Of a stretch of 64,000 nt of DNA, positions 36,395 to 47,444 are shown piece by piece. Positions within the stretch are counted from its first letter, which is position 1. The number at the start of each line of letters is the position of its first letter. Under the pieces are notes generated by a model. The model saw only the letters and a program-made list of their open reading frames with translations. It did no database searches and was not told where the DNA came from. The stretch covers positions 170,864,394 through 170,928,393 of the forward strand of contig CP136069.1 of the NCBI GenBank assembly GCA_032622095.1, in the 5' to 3' direction. This stretch comes from Siphonodentalium dalli. Its lineage: Eukaryota; Mollusca; Scaphopoda; Gadilida; Siphonodentaliidae. The position numbers were made by a program, and so were the translations under genes.

Positions 36395-36560
36395 GTATAT
36401 TGAGGCGCGCCTTTATTGCGATATTGAGCGCGCTTAATGTCGATAAAAGACGCGATTATAGCGCAATACAGAAAATTGTTCTCGCTTAATATTGCGATAT
36501 CGGTCACAGAATATTGCGATTTTAAGCGCGCATTGTCGCAATATTGAGCGCGATACAATT
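36395..36560. repeat. Degenerate ATTGCGATATTGAGCGCG repeat
   Basis: The words TATTGCGATATTGAGCGCGC, TTAATATTGCGATATC, AATATTGCGATTTTAAGCGCG and CAATATTGAGCGCGAT follow each other over 165 bp. Both orientations of AGCGC occur. It stands out by CpG content in AT-rich DNA. Confidence 0.65.
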
Positions 36561-37857
36561 TCATACATGCAGGCCCGATAGTATTATAGTCATGTTAACT
36601 ACATATTATGCTAAGATACTTTGATAACTAAGTTTGAATAGGTGTATACATATAGAATATACAGCCATAATTATATATAAATAAAAAACATTGTCGCTAA
36701 TTATGTCAAACGGGTAGTTTCAAAATTAAAATTTAAAAACAAATAAATTTAAAAAAAAATTTAATTAAGTAAATTGTGTAATTGGTTAAATCGAGCAAGG
36801 AGTCAAATTTAGATAAAGCTGGCAATCATTGCAAAAGTCAGTTGAGTCCATGTGCGATTCTGAATAAATGAGAGTTTGTAGTACATGTTCTAACATTACA
36901 TAGTACTGGTCACGACCTTTATGGTACACAGAAACATGCCAACAATATTATATCGCCGCGGGTGGTAAATCCACCAGGCATGCAGGTGGATATTGGCGTC
37001 GCTCGACCTCAAACACAATTTCCGGTACTGAAATGCACTCTATATGCTCGTGAGTCGCCTACTCATTTACAGTGCGTTGTTTATTGACGTACAATCGTGA
37101 CTCGTATATAAAGCACATGCATGAGTGTAGCAACGACCTGTCTAATAAAACGTTATGCTTTTTCAGTAAAAGTTAAAAAGTCCATTCCGCTCGGTTAGTT
37201 ACCTTCCCAAATGAGTTGAATCGAGTTTGTGCTTCATCTTTTTCGTACAATTTGGCAAGAGTTATGCCTCTTGGTCTGCAAATGCTTAATGTTACCCATT
37301 GTTTAAATCAAATTAACCACTGTCAACACAAAAGCAGACCATGACAGAGCGAATGTCAGTAAAACAGCTTATTCCGCCTGAGAAATATTTGAAATAGAAA
37401 AAAAGTTATCTTTGCATTTCAAAAAAATGTCACGCAGCCACAGAAGACAGAATTCAGGTGAGCAAAATCGGGCTATTTCCTATAACCAAACACACATAGT
37501 TGGCCTCCACTGATCACGAAATCATGCTACGTATTCACATTTTCCAATAGTTGTGAACTTTCCCAGTAATTTAACATTTAACACAGGCTACACTGTGGCT
37601 GTTATCCCCCCCGGATACTTAGTTTTCTATTTACAGAACCCCCGTACAACCCGATAAATCGTATACTGATACACCGAATAAATCACGACAGTAACGTTAC
37701 TAGGTACATTTACACAACCCGTAACATGTAGAAACCCATTATGTCGGTTTAGTTTATATTGTATTATTCCACATCCGTCGGCGTGTGGACCATGTCTCCA
37801 AAGGAATCACATCCATTGGATTCATAGGTCCCGGACAACATTTGGCCATAACACCCA
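36561..37857. other. No supported gene
   Basis: AT-rich. Only a GCCGCGGG patch near 36956 and a C8 run near 37607 stand out. No gene evidence. Confidence 0.5.
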
Positions 37858-38044
37858 AATTGCATTGGCCTAAAAAAAAACTTTTTTTTAACACTTTTTA
37901 ACATTTTTTCTTACATTCTTTAACAATTTTATAATTTGTAATGTGTTAAGCCAATGCATTCTCTTATATATGCGAGGCGACCTATGGTCGACTCGCATAT
38001 ATAAGAGAATGCATTGGCACAGGGCATAACTGTTGGGTAAAGAG
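37858..38044 (+). mobile_element. piggyBac-type MITE copy 2, left-truncated
   Basis: It enters at the end of hairpin 1 (GCATTGGCCTAA near 37862). It then carries the AT-rich spacer and an intact hairpin 2 (37950-38018), and ends TGTTGGGTAAAGAG at 38044 with TTAA at 38045-38048. The left terminus and most of hairpin 1 are missing. Confidence 0.85.
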
Positions 38045-38122
38045 TTAATCGACAATGATCACAAGACTCTTTAATTTATTTCCCCAAACCCTAAACGGCA
38101 CTGATCGATACACTTTGCGATT
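38045..38122 (+). repeat. 78-bp direct repeat beginning at the MITE target TTAA
   Basis: The block starts TTAATCGACAATGATCACAA and ends CACTTTGCGATT. It recurs with one visible mismatch at 39103-39180. There it is not preceded by a MITE, so the second copy shows the empty target site. Confidence 0.9.
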
Positions 38123-38518
38123 ATATTGTTCGGCAAACGCTTTGAACCGGATTACAAGAACAGGTGTGTGATTAGATAAATGCACGTTTATTTCACACAT
38201 CGAGTGAACAATGATGTCCAAACGAATGAACCGCCACGAAGACAGTAGATTAGAAATTTCAACATACAAAGGATCTCCGGTCTACACCAAAGCCAACACG
38301 AGCCCAGCATCAATGATATTAGATCTACCGCGCGTGCTTTCGGTTGTTATCGCTTTCCATGTCGGGATTTCGGAGGTAAACATTAATATACATGTATTCG
38401 TTCACTTATGGACTAGAAAACCCGTCCGATGTCCGAAATAGAGAGTTTCCGGTTTACATAGGTAATTTTTTAGAGAGAATGCACTTGGGTGAATTCGATA
38501 CCGGACAATGGAGATGGA

Positions 38519-38556
38519 TTCGGTTAATAGGGGATCCGGTTAATAGGGGATCCGGT
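38519..38556. repeat. 17-bp tandem repeat, about 2 copies
   Basis: Two units of GGTTAATAGGGGATCC follow one another, then a partial CCGGTTTAG. Confidence 0.8.
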
Positions 38557-39102
38557 TTAGATAGGTTTTACTGTATTATTTTTAATTCACCGATAATTCC
38601 TTATAAATCAAGACTAAGTGTGTAATATATGTGTGAATATGACTGACGTAGTACCTTCACGTACATCGGCATTTCGTATAATTCTAAATGTTGATCCCCA
38701 GCTGGAAACATAACGAGACAAAAGGAGACAATTAATAGGTTTCATTTGAGACATGAAGACTATATAATATTATGTTTCGACTTAAGACGCATACTTCTGA
38801 GTTCCCTTGCCTCTTATAATCACCCGACAGGACTGAGATTTATAACCATCTGACACGACCAAGAGTATCACACCATCGTGAACCGGAGCCTCTTAAAGCA
38901 GTGGATTCTGCGAAATCCAATATTGCGAACGGAAAGCCTCACGCTCTGTCGTAGTCCATATGTCCCCAACTTAATGCGCACACGTGTACCCAACTTAACC
39001 CTTTATTTATCAAACGGAATATCACATCCAGTTATGGCTGTAAACATGGGACTGACATTTCCGACGGGAACTACTCTTCAATTAGTATTTAGTATAGACA
39101 TG

Positions 39103-39180
39103 TTAATCGACAGTGATCACAAGACTCTTTAATTTATTTCCCCAAACCCTAAACGGCACTGATCGATACACTTTGCGATT
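39103..39180 (+). repeat. 78-bp direct repeat, second copy
   Basis: This matches 38045-38122. Upstream, 39013-39060 (ACGGAATATCACATCCA) weakly resembles 37798-37820 (AAGGAATCACATCCA) left of MITE copy 2, so the duplication probably extends across the MITE site. Confidence 0.85.
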
Positions 39181-39420
39181 GAGTTGATGTGTTCATCGTG
39201 GTAAGACATATGCTCACAACATAGCGGAGTCTAGTCCCTGCATGTGAGCATGCCAACCATTATGTGTAATCTTTATAGTTACTGGTCATGTTACAAGGTC
39301 ATTGTGCTGTTGGTTCATGTTGATTTAGCTATTGTATTTCTGGGTCTTGCTGATTCAGCAATGAGGATGGTTGGGTCAAGCGATGTTATTCCAAAATGTT
39401 TAAAATATCAACTTGTTATT

Positions 39421-39755
39421 TAACCCTTTCTATACTAAAGCATCATTGATGAGTATTTATCCCATAGGAAATGTTCAGATCATATGACTAATCCTTTATA
39501 TACTAAAGAATCATTGATGAGTAGTTATCCCATAGGAATTGTTCAGATGATAAGTTTAACCCTTTCTATACTAAAGCATCATTGGTGAGTAGTTATCCCA
39601 TAGGAATTGTTCAGATGATAAGTTTAACCCTTTCTATGCTAAAGCATCATTGATGAGTAGTTATCCCATATGAATTGTTCAGATAAGTTTAACACTTTCT
39701 ATACTAAAGCACCATCGATGAGTAGTTATCACATAGGAATTGTTCCGAAAATACG
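39421..39755. repeat. About 69-bp tandem repeat, 5 copies
   Basis: Units contain CCTTTCTATACTAAAGCATC, TGATGAGTAGTTATCCCATA and GGAATTGTTCAGAT. Five successive copies differ by a few substitutions, and the fourth is shorter. No coding frame is preserved. Confidence 0.9.
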
Positions 39756-40188
39756 TTCATATGTCGTTTGTTGAATTAATTATCTAACCATTTCCCTCAA
39801 CAAATAGGACTCCTTCTGCTGTTATTCGTCTATGGTCTACTTGTATCAACATAACATCCCTCCTAATCAACAATATACCAGTCCAATGTATACCTTTGAA
39901 CTGCATGTTAATCCATTTAGATGTTAAGTGTTAAGCTGTCATAGCGATGTCTCAGATATCTACAAAATGCATATATACTTACATTAACACGTAAATGGTC
40001 ACTGTCTTGTATTATTCAGCTGTACCCAAGTCATCAAAATGACAATTCGTAAACAAAAACGGTTCTTATGCTTAACGGGATCGCTTTGCGCTACAATTAG
40101 GTCAATTGGCAGGGCCAGCAGAAAAAATAGCATTTTTGCCGGAATATTTGAACAGGTCTGATCACAGGATAGTTGCGTGGTGTATATT

Positions 40189-40500
40189 TGGGGCCTCGGT
40201 GGCTCAGTCGGTTAGGTGTACAACACCAAGCCGTCTCGTCCTCCAGCGCCGGCGATGAGGGTTCAAATCGACATGTTTCAATGATGGACTTTGTTTCTCG
40301 AAATTGTTATCTGGTGGAGTTGCCAATTACTCGCCGATGGCCGGTGGTTTGCCGCACATGGTCGACGAGTTTATCAGACATTGAAATCAATGTTAGATTA
40401 ACCGTAAGTGTACGGATTTCCTCCACAAGTAAACTGGCAATGTCGTGATATGGCCTTAGTTGTTGAAAGGGACATTAAACTCCAATCAGACAATCAATAT
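40189..40500 (+). mobile_element. tRNA-derived SINE (same family as 13779)
   Basis: The head has an A-box-like GGTGGCTCAGTCGGTTAGG (40197) and a B-box-like GAGGGTTCAAATCG (40257). The body includes GGCCGGTGGTTTGCCGCACA (near 40340) and the tail is ATCAGACAATCAAT. It aligns over its full length with the minus-strand copy at 13779-14099. No target duplication was identified. Confidence 0.8.
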
Positions 40501-42036
40501 GTAGATTGTGTAGGAGCTAACACGGTGCATCCAGGCGTTGCACCCGTGTCAGTGATCTAGAACTTCTTATATAGTTTTTTCACTCTCATATCTCTGTTGT
40601 TCTATTTAGTTTAATCGTACGGGGAAATGCATTGATTTAATGTAGTTGTCCGCCTTGACATTTGACGCAAATTCACACCAACATATGCAAAAAGGATATG
40701 AATGAAAATTCGCCAATCCACTCTTCAAACTAATAAACACTGCATGAATGGAGTTAATACATATAACACACTCTGTCCTCATTAGTCTGAATGAATAAAC
40801 AATATATCCTACTATATATGGGCATAGGCTGTGCAAGAACTGCGAAACGCTAATTGGGTCAAAAACAGTTCAATGGTTGTTGACCTGAAATTAATACACT
40901 TACACAACAAGTACTTACATATTGCACAAATAAGACCCGGATGTTTTGGTCTTAAACTACTTAACAAGTGGAATGTCGAGTGTCTTTTGCCTCAATCTGT
41001 TGATGTGAATGGCCGCGAGTTCACGCTGCACCAGACACTGTGGCACCCGACTCTAGTTAATTTACGTCACCGGAAATATTGATGACAGAACGCACAAATC
41101 GTCTAATGGCTGAGCAATATCAATCATAGAGGATGTAAAATCGACATACAACAAAGGAAAACCTGTTATGCAAGAAGTCATCAAGGGATTGATATATTTC
41201 TAGCATCGGAAAACCTCGCGAATCTTATCAATTACCTTGACTGCAGGTAAATGGCCTTATTTATCGAGCAATCTGGGAAATAAACTGCTAACGTATTTGA
41301 ACACACCATTTCCACGAACGCATGAATGGGACACTTTCTTTGCTGTTTTAAACGGACATGGCTCATTCGAACCTCCAATTTTTTTTCTGCGTAATTTGGA
41401 GTGACGGATACGATAGGTCGATAAATAAATGAACTACTGGTATACCGGCTGCATATGCTCTGAAAAACACTTGCCAAAATTAAAGTCACAGCAATTTTTC
41501 AGCCGTTCTCAACTTTTCGCCACAAGTCACACAAATGCTCTTTATTGCTACCATATCAGGAATAGACTACCACGGAACGCTCTTTTCTGTTCCATGTCGT
41601 GCATATTGCTGTTTTGTGTTTGGGACCCAAACACCGTATTCACAGTTGTATTTTTCATTACTTCAACGCGTCTTTTTGTGTTACAGAATGCTCATATAAA
41701 GGTAGTTCAGGTATGTATGGACCTATTTCGATACTGAAATAAATTCAAAAGCGAATAATATAATGTGTATTTTGGAGCCCAAACCGCCATGTGGCTTTAT
41801 AGTAGGAGAAAGTCCAATGACACACGTGTGGGTATAATATGTACCTAATTGTGCCTATGTACATGTACATCTAGTGTAGGGTGTTCATTGCTTCGTTTTC
41901 GCGTGTGAACGTACCGCCAATTCGTATCGATGTGGCCTCGTTACTATCTTAGTTGCATATTGAGATGTCCCTCAACTCCGATACGCTGTAAAATTTGTGT
42001 CAATTGTTGCCCATGTCGGGCTGACTAAACTGCATA
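40501..42036. other. No supported gene
   Basis: Frames of 83-102 codons occur (40831-41082, 41232-41489 minus, 41429-41737). The peptide CICSEKH near 41448 faintly resembles a THAP-domain segment, but other signature residues are missing. TCGAATGAGCCATGTCCGTT, in inverted form near 41350, also occurs at 311, so part is repeat-derived. Confidence 0.4.
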
Positions 42037-42088
42037 TTGATGAAGACAACGAAGACGAGGAGGATGACGATGACGATGATGATGATGC
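42037..42088 (+). repeat. GAY/GAR codon run (GAT-rich simple repeat)
   Basis: A GA-rich run of about 50 bases encodes about 15 consecutive Asp/Glu (with one Asn) in one frame, followed by APGRRW and a stop. A terminal acidic exon is conceivable, but the frame upstream is only about 22 codons and no acceptor is clear. Confidence 0.4.
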
Positions 42089-42161
42089 ACCAGGGAGGCG
42101 TTGGATATAGTTGTACCAGAAAGTTCGTGTATATATTATACACATGCTGTTACATTATCAT

Positions 42162-42167
<6 letters not shown>

Positions 42168-42237
<70 letters not shown>
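42168..42237. repeat. (TA)n microsatellite
   Basis: Interrupted TA run immediately left of Helitron-like element A. Confidence 0.95.
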
Positions 42238-42240
<3 letters not shown>

Positions 42241-43132
42241 ATTATATATTTTGGAAGATCTGTTTGTTTGTGTGTTTGTTTGTGTGTAATCGATGGACTC
42301 GAAAATGGCCCAGCCGATTTCGATGAAACTTGGTATGTGGGGGTATTTTCGGGTCAGGACTAACATAGGCCTATTAATTTGTCCGTGCGAGGTCAACTTT
42401 TCACGTGCCGAGGTCAAATCTGTTTTTACGCCGTTTTGCGCTAATATATTTCAGTTCGGTGCTTACAAATCGATTCGAAACAGCGCGAATAATAACATGC
42501 CAGTCATAATAATGACACTATGAGAATCTTTCGTGTTTCCTCTTTCCAACGATATATAATATGTATGTATCCGTTTTAGTTATCTGCCTCAATTATTAAG
42601 AAGAAGTAGTACGATCTTCTATCAGGGTAAAAACAATGCGTAACTTCTATGACGTCGTTAGAGGTCATAAATTTAGATCACGTTAACTCTTACCCGGCCG
42701 ATGCATTTGACTGTTTCAGACGTCTTGGCGATATCTCGGGCACCGATGGTAATTTATCTTTACGTTGAAACTTGAGGCGCGTTTATATACTTCAGTGGAA
42801 ATCAAATCGGGTTAAACTGGCGGATTTTTACGGACGAAATTTGATGCATAGGGTATCTCGGTATCCGCTAGGCCGATTTCCCGGTATCCGCTGGGCCGAT
42901 TTCCACCATTTTTGGGGTGTTGGTGTTTGACCCCACCTGACCTTGACCTTCAAAATGGTCAATTCAAGGTCAAATCGGGTAAAACCTGATGGATTTCGAC
43001 GGGTACTTTTGTCGGGTACTTTTGTTCGGGCACTGTGTTTTGGACGGGTCAAATCGTGACCCCACTTGACCTTGGCCTTCAAAATAGACAATTCAAGGTC
43101 AAAGCCCGGACGAAGTCGGGTCACCTTCTAGT
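42238..43132 (+). mobile_element. Helitron-like element A (non-autonomous)
   Basis: The 895-bp element starts TCTATTATATATTTTGG directly after A and ends with hairpin CCCGGAC-GAA-GTCGGG, TCACCTT and CTAG (43129-43132) directly before T. The TC start, 3' hairpin, CTAG end and A/T insertion point are Helitron hallmarks. The body holds GATGGACTCGAAAATGGCC, CGATTTCGATGAAACTTGG and GACCTTGACCTTCAAAATGG modules. There is no Rep/helicase. TA repeats flank both sides. Confidence 0.85.
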
Positions 43133-43143
43133 ATATATATATA

Positions 43144-43301
43144 TAGGAAGTTCTTATCAATATGATAACACCAATTAAAGACCCATCAAATCTTTAATGT
43201 CGTACTAGCTTTCGTCGAAGGCTGTAAAGCCGAAAGCTAGTACGACATTAAAGATTTGATGGGTCTTTAATTGGTGTTATCATATTGATAAGAACTTCCT
43301 A
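43144..43301. mobile_element. Perfect palindrome with 70-bp stem
   Basis: 43145-43214 is exactly complementary to 43231-43300, leaving a 16-base loop (43215-43230). Perfect complementarity implies recent origin or active correction. It lies between two Helitron-like elements. A 22-bp direct repeat (ACTTCCTATTAGACCAGAC core) follows at about 43292-43333. It is a foldback-like element of unknown class. Confidence 0.9.
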
Positions 43302-43358
43302 TTAGACCAGACGAACTTCCTATTAGACCAGACCCATACGGCTAAAGATGTCAACACT

Positions 43359-43392
<34 letters not shown>

Positions 43393-43395
<3 letters not shown>

Positions 43396-43413
43396 ATTAT
43401 ATATTTTGGAAGA

Positions 43414-43461
<48 letters not shown>

Positions 43462-44161
43462 TGTGTGTTCGCGATGGACTCGAACACGGCTGGACCGATT
43501 TCGACCAAACTTGGTACGGACACGTAATTCGACCCGGGAACGAACATGGGCCTATTGATTTTCAGACCCGATGTCAACTGTTCACGTGCCGAGGTCAAAT
43601 CTGTTTTTACGCTATGTTACGGGACTTTCATCTGAGTTCGGTGCTTACAAATCGATTCGAAACAGCGCGAATAATAAAATGCCAGTCATAATAATGACAC
43701 TGTGAGAATCTTTCGTGTTTCCTCTTTCCAACGATATATAATGCGTATGTATCCGTTTTAGTTATCTGCCTCAATTATCAAGAAGAAGTGTCGTTAGAGG
43801 TCATAACGTTAGATCACGTTAACGCTTAACCGGCCGATGCATTTGACTGTTTCAGACGTCTTGGCGATATCTCGGGCACCGATGGTAATTTATCTTTACG
43901 TTGAAACTTGATAATTAATGAGCGTGTGTATATGAGGCGCGTTTATATACTTGAGTGGAAATCAAATCGGGTTAAACTGGCGGATTTTTACGGATGAAAG
44001 TTGATGCATAGGGTATCTCGGTATCCGCTGGGGCGATTTCCCGGTATCCGCTGGGACGATTTCCACCATTTTTGGGGTGTTGGTGTTTGACCCCATCTGA
44101 CCTTGACCTTCAAAATGGTCAATTCAAGGTCAAAGCCCGGACGAAGTCGGGTCACCTTCTA

Positions 44162-44162
<1 letters not shown>
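43393..44162 (+). mobile_element. Helitron-like element B (non-autonomous)
   Basis: It has the same termini as A: TCTATTATATATTTTGG after A at 43392, and the hairpin plus CTAG (44159-44162) before T. It is 770 bp. It lacks about 140 bp present in A near the 3' end and has gained a (GT)n run at 43416-43468. Middle blocks such as GAATCTTTCGTGTTTCCTCT are shared with A. Confidence 0.85.
43416..43468. repeat. (GT)n microsatellite inside Helitron-like B
   Basis: About 25 GT units with one AT. It expands a short TGTTTGTGTGT tract present at the same place in element A. Confidence 0.95.

Positions 44163-44227
<65 letters not shown>
44163..44227. repeat. (TA)n microsatellite
   Basis: Uninterrupted TA run directly right of Helitron-like element B. 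The run at about 43361-43392 lies on its left, so the element sits within a TA tract. Confidence 0.95.
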
Positions 44228-44229
<2 letters not shown>

Positions 44230-44548
44230 TTGTTTGTACTTGTCAGTATCAGTTTTTATAAGAAGAAACATTAGTATTGGGGCCAAAAACAAACGACCTC
44301 CTCATTTACATGTATTCCAAGCTCCAATGATGATGTCCACAAATTAACCAGATGGGCGACTGTGCCGTCGTTGAAGTTATACTTCGAATATGTATATGCT
44401 GTATACGGCGGTGTGTATAACAGAACGGAACAACCGTCATCAGAGCAACATAACGTAATTCCTCCAGTGTTTCATAATTATTGTAGACTTTCGATTACTG
44501 GCACTGATGTACTGTACATAGAGGATCTACAACGAGTCCCCAGTTTAT

Positions 44549-44642
44549 AGCGGAATTTATAAAACGAGTCCAGTAAATTAGGTCTGGACCGAGCCTTTGG
44601 CGAGGTCCAGACATAATTTACTGGACGAGTTTTGTAAATTCC
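44549..44642. mobile_element. Hairpin element, about 94 bp
   Basis: Arms GGAATTTATAAAACGAGTCC and AGTAAATTA-GTCTGGACC pair with GGTCCAGAC-TAATTTACT and GGACGAGTTTTGTAAATTCC around a TTTGGC loop. It has the size and layout of a very small MITE. No target duplication is certain. Confidence 0.7.
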
Positions 44643-45129
44643 ACTGACAAAACATAGTTAAATCAACAAATGGGATTCTATAAGGCATGCGATGACGTTT
44701 CACGTAACTATGAGTTGTTTGCCCGCGTAAAGAAATAGTCCCAGATAAATAAAGACTCTTTGTCGTATTTAATGACGTATATTTAATGACATAACTTTTC
44801 AAATCTTCATTCATTATAGTTTGTTGGAAAAATATTGGAAGCCATGGTATTTTGAGACGTAGCGTACAGAATGTAAACAGACGACTCACCGGAAGTCAAA
44901 GGCCACCTGGCACTATTTCCTGTTATTAAACGAACGTTTAATATCACAATTTATATAATGGGTTTATTGAGTGGAATAAGGACAGGATCACGTAATAAAT
45001 GCATATATATCAGTATATACGAGCACCGGCTCAGTTTGATGTGAACGTTGATGCGTACATGTATGTACGTGAACAAATTAACCTTATTTCTGATCAAACT
45101 GCCCTTATTACGATCGCACATGTACTAAC
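44643..45129. other. No supported gene
   Basis: A 103-codon minus-strand frame (44578-44889) overlaps the hairpin and shows no domain. Nothing else recognised. Confidence 0.5.
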
Positions 45130-45415
45130 TAGAGCTAGGCACGCATACCTGCGTATTACGTATGCGTAAAACGTATGCGAATTTACGCACGAAAACGATA
45201 CCATAATAACGTAGGTAAGTGTACCCACCACATGCGTGACGAAACCTTTCTCCAAGATGTCTTCATCGCGCGATGAGGCTTCATCAAATGATGAATAGTT
45301 TTTCCTCCTCTTGGTTTACCAACACCTTTGCAAGAGAAAGAACAGCAGAATGTGGGAGCATCCCATTGTTAAGAAACGGAAATAGCGAGGGGCCTTTTAG
45401 AATCTGATTATCTGA

Positions 45416-45577
45416 GATCTGAATGATGACGAAGAATGCTTTGTCGAGTACTTCATACTGAACAGAGAACAATTTGCCCAGGTACTTCATCTCATTGCAC
45501 CAGCCACATCGAGAGGCCGATCAAATGTGAGAGAAGTCTTATGTCCCCGACAAAGGCTGGCCATATGTATAGGATAA
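45416..45577 (+). pseudogene. Harbinger-type transposase N-terminal fragment
   Basis: A 53-codon frame starts DLNDDEECFVEYF and ends LCPRQRLAICIG before a stop. The pattern (aromatic/F-x-x-x-L heart, then a PRQRLAI motif) is that of the segment preceding the catalytic core of PIF/Harbinger DDE transposases (HARBI1 family). The DDE catalytic domain is missing. It can only be a remnant. It fits the TWA-like flanks of the host element. Confidence 0.55.
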
Positions 45578-45784
45578 GTTCATATTTTGAGAATTAATTA
45601 TTTTATTTCCAACAAAATTATCAACAAACAATCATGAACAGCCTTTAAACAGGGTGTGAAAGCTTCTAAAATGTTTCAAAAAAGCTTTCACTTGAAGCTT
45701 CAACCTAAAATAATAAAACAAATACCTGCATATGGAACTTCTTCAAACTAACATTTATAGTGCAATGAAAAGTCTCAGTTGTGT

Positions 45785-46024
45785 CTACACGTTAGCTATA
45801 CACATCAATTCGGTAATCAGATATTGTGTCATAGGTTCACTGGAACTTTGTGACATAGAGTGCCCATGCGATCCCATAGTATATGCCGAATGTGGTGTTG
45901 GTTGTGAATCGAATCCGTACTGAATCTGCTGTTGCTGTTGCATGTGTGGTTGCTGGTGAGCAGGGAGATGCATGCCCAATATTACACCATAATAGGAATT
46001 TCTTGAATATTCGGATACGAACAT
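45785..46024 (-). pseudogene. Gln/His-rich frame, possible Harbinger accessory protein remnant
   Basis: The 79-codon frame contains HLPAHQQPHMQQQQQ and a Ser/Pro-rich SQPTPHSAYTMGSHGHSM. It ends with MTQYLITELMCIANV. Composition is protein-like rather than random. In Harbinger elements a second gene (Myb/MADF DNA-binding protein) often faces the transposase gene, which suits the position and strand. No DNA-binding domain remains, so this is inference. Confidence 0.35.
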
Positions 46025-46442
46025 CGTATCCGATGACGCATACTACCAAAATGTTGGTGGTATGCGTTATTCGCATCCGTGTGTCGATCAAATAATCGTT
46101 GTCGCAGGTATGTGCCCTGGTAGTCGACGAAAACGGATGCGACTTACGCATGCATAAATCGGATGCGTTTTACGCAGATATGTGTGCCCAGCTTAAAACT
46201 GCTTTGACATACATGTACATGCATTTAACGCATGTGTTTTACGGATGCGTTAGGCGAACACAAGGCTCAAACGGCAGAGTTAGCACTGGACCATTCATAT
46301 AACCGCGTAAAATGACGCCTGCTAATTTTAGCGGACGACTTTACTGAAACAAATAAGTAAATTGGTGTGCGTGAATGTATTGCGTGATGCCCAGAAATGA
46401 ACATGTTCACGGGACATGAGACTCCCATATAAAAAGCACAAA

Positions 46443-46870
46443 TGTACTACCATGGTAGTACCATGGTAGTACCATGGTACTACAATGGTACCACCGCGGT
46501 ACTATCATGGTACTACCGTGGTACTATACAATGGTATTACATGTACCATGATACTGTCGTACTAATATGGTACTATAAGTTATGTTCACCATAGAACTCT
46601 ACTAGGGTACTCTACCATGATAATACCATGGTAGTAGTGTACTATACCATGGCATTATAGTACTACCATGGTATACTACAATGTACTACCACGTTAAATT
46701 TATATATATAATGTATTTTACCATGGCACTGTAAGGTACTCTACCATGTTACAGTTCGTACTACCATTGTATACCGTGGTAGTATGGTACTACCAAGATA
46801 TACTAACGCGGTCAAATGATATTTATCATGGTACTGCCATGCGGTACTACCACGGTACCATGGAACTGTA
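46443..46870. repeat. Array of degenerate TACCATGGTA palindromes
   Basis: TAC-ACCATGGTA-type words occur roughly twenty times over 430 bp, with variants such as ACCGCGGT, ACCGTGGT and ACAATGGT. Each unit is itself a palindrome and spacing is irregular. Such an array could form alternative hairpins. Open frames here are by-products. Confidence 0.85.
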
Positions 46871-47444
46871 CTTGGTTCTCTTCAATGTTATAGTTGATGC
46901 CGTTGTAAAGTGTATGTTGGCATATTGGACTATATTATTCTACTACTAATATACGTAGACCAAGTCCTCTCGGTCCACAACACTTGGGATACTGATTCTA
47001 CATCTTGGGGCTAACTGCATTGTATGAGTGTCAAACGCTTGCGTTAAGCGGACAATTAACAGATAGTTCAACGCAATTACATGCAAAGTGTACGCGGTGT
47101 GTGTAACCTAAACGCATGCGTTAAACGCATTTATGTGAAAGAAGCTTTATACGCCTGTAAATGAATATGCATGCATCACAGTGTTGCTATGCCGATATGA
47201 CAAATACAATTTTCTCAGCAATCGCGGCGACAAACGCTAACCTAATCGTTGATACGATTGCTTTGATTATGTCATCAAGGACAAACCTTATTTGACACGA
47301 CTATAATAACTGACCCATAACGTCCTTTGTCTAACGTGCGTGTATTTATACTATGATTGTGTCATTTAAGAAATAACTATTGTTTCGATTAAGGTATGCA
47401 ATAGCAACCGAATAGTTTGAGAGCAAATAATATGCGCCATATAT

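Larger units (their letters stand above)
45133..46193. mobile_element. PIF/Harbinger-like element, deleted
   Basis: Inverted ends AGCTAGGCACGCATACCTGCG and its imperfect complement CGCAGATATGTGTGCCCAGCT bound 1061 bp. Flanking triplets TAG (45130-45132) and TAA (46194-46196) fit a decayed TWA duplication. Subterminal copies of ACGCAT and GCGTAA occur in both ends. The interior keeps a transposase fragment on the plus strand and a Gln-rich frame on the minus strand, in a convergent two-gene layout known for Harbinger. Confidence 0.7.

Noticed and set aside
36036-36437. 133-codon gene
   Set aside because: No domain, no splice or promoter context, and the end lies inside a degenerate repeat.
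40189-40270. Functional tRNA gene
   Set aside because: A and B boxes are present but the stem pairing is poor, and the sequence continues into a SINE body and tail shared with 13779.
41429-41737. THAP-domain protein (CICSEKH)
   Set aside because: The zinc-coordinating spacing and the other THAP signature residues are absent.
42101-42417. Open frames rich in Ile-Tyr around 42.1-42.4 kb and 44.1 kb
   Set aside because: They are translations of TA microsatellites and of Helitron-like modules.
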